DNA of 64,000 bases. Origin: Chloroflexaceae bacterium (GTDB taxonomy: Bacteria; Chloroflexota; Chloroflexia; Chloroflexales; Chloroflexaceae). The notes under the pieces are model-generated. The model was not told the DNA's origin, made no database searches, and worked only from the letters and a program-made list of their open reading frames with translations. Each line of letters opens with the position of its first letter. Position 1 is the first letter of the stretch. The stretch lies in NCBI GenBank assembly GCA_028282325.1, contig JANQID010000021.1, forward strand, positions 1 through 64,000, read 5' to 3'. Made by a program: the position numbers and the translations under genes. Of the stretch, positions 62,538-64,000 are shown piece after piece.

Positions 62538-63491
62538 ATGGCCGACCTGACTCCCGATCAAATATATGATCTCCTGAATCGCCCCGGCCCGTTATGGCTG
62601 GTGGGGATCAATCTGAGCGGCGCGAACTTAAGCGGTGCGAACTTAAGCGGCGCCAATCTGAGCGAGTCCGATTTCAGCAGCTCTCGCCTCAGCGAAGCAA
62701 ATCTGTATCGCGCCGACATAAGTGTCAGCAACTTGTCCGGCGCAAATTTGAGTTGGGCCAACTTGCGCGAGGTGAATCTGAGTTGGAGCAATCTCCACGC
62801 CGCCGATCTGGGAGATGCCGATTTGCGCAAAGGGAATCTCAGTTGGGCCAACCTGGAAGAATCTAATCTCAGTTGGGCCAATCTGCGCGGCGCGAACCTT
62901 AGCAGCGCAGATTTCAGCGGCGCAAATATGTACGGCGTGAATATCAGCATGACCAACCTGAGCGGCGTCGATTTGCGTGATGCAACGATGACGTCTGCGA
63001 ATTTAAGCGAGGCGCAACTGCGCGAAACGCACCTTGTCAACTTGAGCGGTGCGAAATTGAGCGGTGCGAATCTGAATAAAACCAGCTTGAGCGGCGCGAA
63101 TTTCAGCAAAGCCCTATTGAATGGGGCCAGCCTGCGAATGGCGCATCTGAGCGAAGTGAATTTCAGCGAGGCTGATCTGAGCGGTGCGATTTTCGGCGAG
63201 ACAAATCTGAGTCGCGCGGATCTGCGCGACTCCAACCTCACCGGTGCGGATTTGACCGGAGTCTATGCGTGTGATGCTTGTTTCGACGGCGCGGTGTTAG
63301 AGCGCGCCAATCTGGCGGGAGCGAATCTCTGCGGCGCCAGCCTGCGCGGTGCCAACCTCGGCGGCGCTAATCTAACCGGCGCCCATTTGCACGAGGCCGA
63401 TCTGCGAGAATCGAACCTGAGCGGCGCAATTCTCGATGACGCCAATCTGACCGATGCAAAGATGCCAGACGATGAAGAGGCATCTGGCTGA
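62538..63491 (+). CDS. Pentapeptide repeat protein
   Basis: 317 residues with about 50 A(D/N)LSx or related pentapeptides from residue 22 to the end. The consensus is (A/S)NLSG, with many Ser at the third position and Trp in several (LSWANL). A right-handed quadrilateral beta-helix is expected. An N-terminal helix (MADLTPDQIYDLLN) may cap it. Functions in the family range from DNA-mimic gyrase inhibitors to thylakoid and surface proteins. It follows the V4R gene by 71 bp with AAAGGAG at its start. Confidence 0.93.
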   Translation: MADLTPDQIYDLLNRPGPLWLVGINLSGANLSGANLSGANLSESDFSSSRLSEANLYRADISVSNLSGANLSWANLREVNLSWSNLHAADLGDADLRKGNLSWANLEESNLSWANLRGANLSSADFSGANMYGVNISMTNLSGVDLRDATMTSANLSEAQLRETHLVNLSGAKLSGANLNKTSLSGANFSKALLNGASLRMAHLSEVNFSEADLSGAIFGETNLSRADLRDSNLTGADLTGVYACDACFDGAVLERANLAGANLCGASLRGANLGGANLTGAHLHEADLRESNLSGAILDDANLTDAKMPDDEEASG

Positions 63492-63524
63492 TGCCGGATC
63501 TTGTAACGATTTCTTCGTACTGGT

Positions 63525-64000
63525 TTATGCTGCCGCGCGAGCAATGTCGAGGGCGAGCATTTCGTGCAAAAACTGACCGGTGAACGATTGTTCAATCTTC
63601 GCGATGTCTTCGGGCGTTCCCTCGGCCACAACTACGCCGCCGCCGTCGCCGCCCTCAGGTCCCAGGTCGATCAACCAGTCGGCGGTTTTTATGACGTCGA
63701 GGTTGTGTTCGATCACAACCACCGTGTTTCCGGCATCTACCAGCCGATGCAACACGCGCAGCAAATTCTGGATGTCCGCAAAGTGGAGTCCCGTTGTCGG
63801 CTCGTCGAGGATGTAGAGCGTGCGTCCGGTGGCGACGCGCGCCAGTTCCTTCGCCAGCTTCACGCGTTGAGCTTCGCCGCCGCTCAGTGTGGTGGCCGGT
63901 TGTCCAAGCTTGATGTAATCCAGACCCACATCGTGCAGGGTTTGCAGAATGCGGCGAACGCGGGGCACATTGTCAAAGAATTCAAGCGCTGTCTGCACGT
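63525..64000 (-). CDS. uvrA: Excinuclease ABC subunit A, C-terminal part (partial)
   Basis: The last 158 residues of UvrA, running off the right edge. [20 protein letters not shown] is the second ABC signature and [17 protein letters not shown] holds Walker B. The [20 protein letters not shown] switch region follows. UvrA recognises DNA damage with UvrB in nucleotide excision repair. Confidence 0.96.
   Translation of the reverse strand, partial: VQTALEFFDNVPRVRRILQTLHDVGLDYIKLGQPATTLSGGEAQRVKLAKELARVATGRTLYILDEPTTGLHFADIQNLLRVLHRLVDAGNTVVVIEHNLDVIKTADWLIDLGPEGGDGGGVVVAEGTPEDIAKIEQSFTGQFLHEMLALDIARAAA

Noticed and set aside
62538-63491. DNA-level direct repeats in the pentapeptide gene considered as a CRISPR or tandem-repeat element
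   Set aside because: They are explained by the coding of repeated (A/S)NLSG units; there are no spacers.

Overview
The window looks like chromosomal DNA of a member of the Chloroflexota, most likely a filamentous phototroph of the Chloroflexales. The evidence is a PucC-type (bacterio)chlorophyll carrier next to a V4R (4-vinyl reductase-like) gene, kinases and membrane glycosyltransferases of a kind common in that group, an Flp pilin, and moderately high GC. This is inference; no rRNA or marker phylogeny is available here. No insertion sequence, prophage or CRISPR array was seen.

Layout. 1-5.4 kb: a minus-strand set with a 7-8 TM sensor histidine kinase, a REC-GAF-GAF-HD-GYP response regulator and the start of a large double FAD-oxidase. 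5.9-18.0 kb: a surface polysaccharide cluster (four GT4 glycosyltransferases, a DUF6541-like membrane protein, methyltransferase, flippase, pyruvyltransferase), mostly one operon from a consensus promoter at 8915. 18.0-23.9 kb: a secreted four-repeat protein, a lipoprotein, a membrane-anchored LuxR-TM-Kelch regulator and a second DUF6541-like protein. 24-29.8 kb: small housekeeping genes (PPOX protein, gatC, CDP-alcohol phosphatidyltransferase, PfkB kinase) and parAB with two parS-like sequences. 30-33.9 kb: an M23 peptidase, a DUF151 protein, a DnaA-box cluster that is a good oriC candidate, a methyltransferase and the 4.5S SRP RNA. 33.9-37 kb: cdd, a CorC/HlyC-type protein, prs and tRNA-Gln. 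37-49 kb: a sugar ABC importer without its ATPase, three large membrane proteins of GT-C type, two GT2 enzymes and an SRAP protein. 49.5-54.8 kb: two HisKA_3 kinases flanking an Flp pilin and an amidase/M23 fusion. 54.9-64 kb: ruvA, a CocE-type hydrolase, an acyl-CoA dehydrogenase with a paired palindrome upstream, PucC, V4R protein, pentapeptide protein and the 3-prime end of uvrA.

How it works together. Much of the window concerns the cell envelope: making and exporting polysaccharide, remodelling peptidoglycan, a pilus subunit, and sensors facing outward. A second theme is chromosome maintenance, with parA, parB, the candidate origin and two cell-wall or nuclease-like genes inside 5 kb. 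The most unexpected signal is an 11-bp palindrome (ACGCAWTGCGT) found three times, twice next to near-perfect consensus promoters 48 kb apart. This suggests a small regulon joining the polysaccharide operon and the ruvA-CocE intergenic region.
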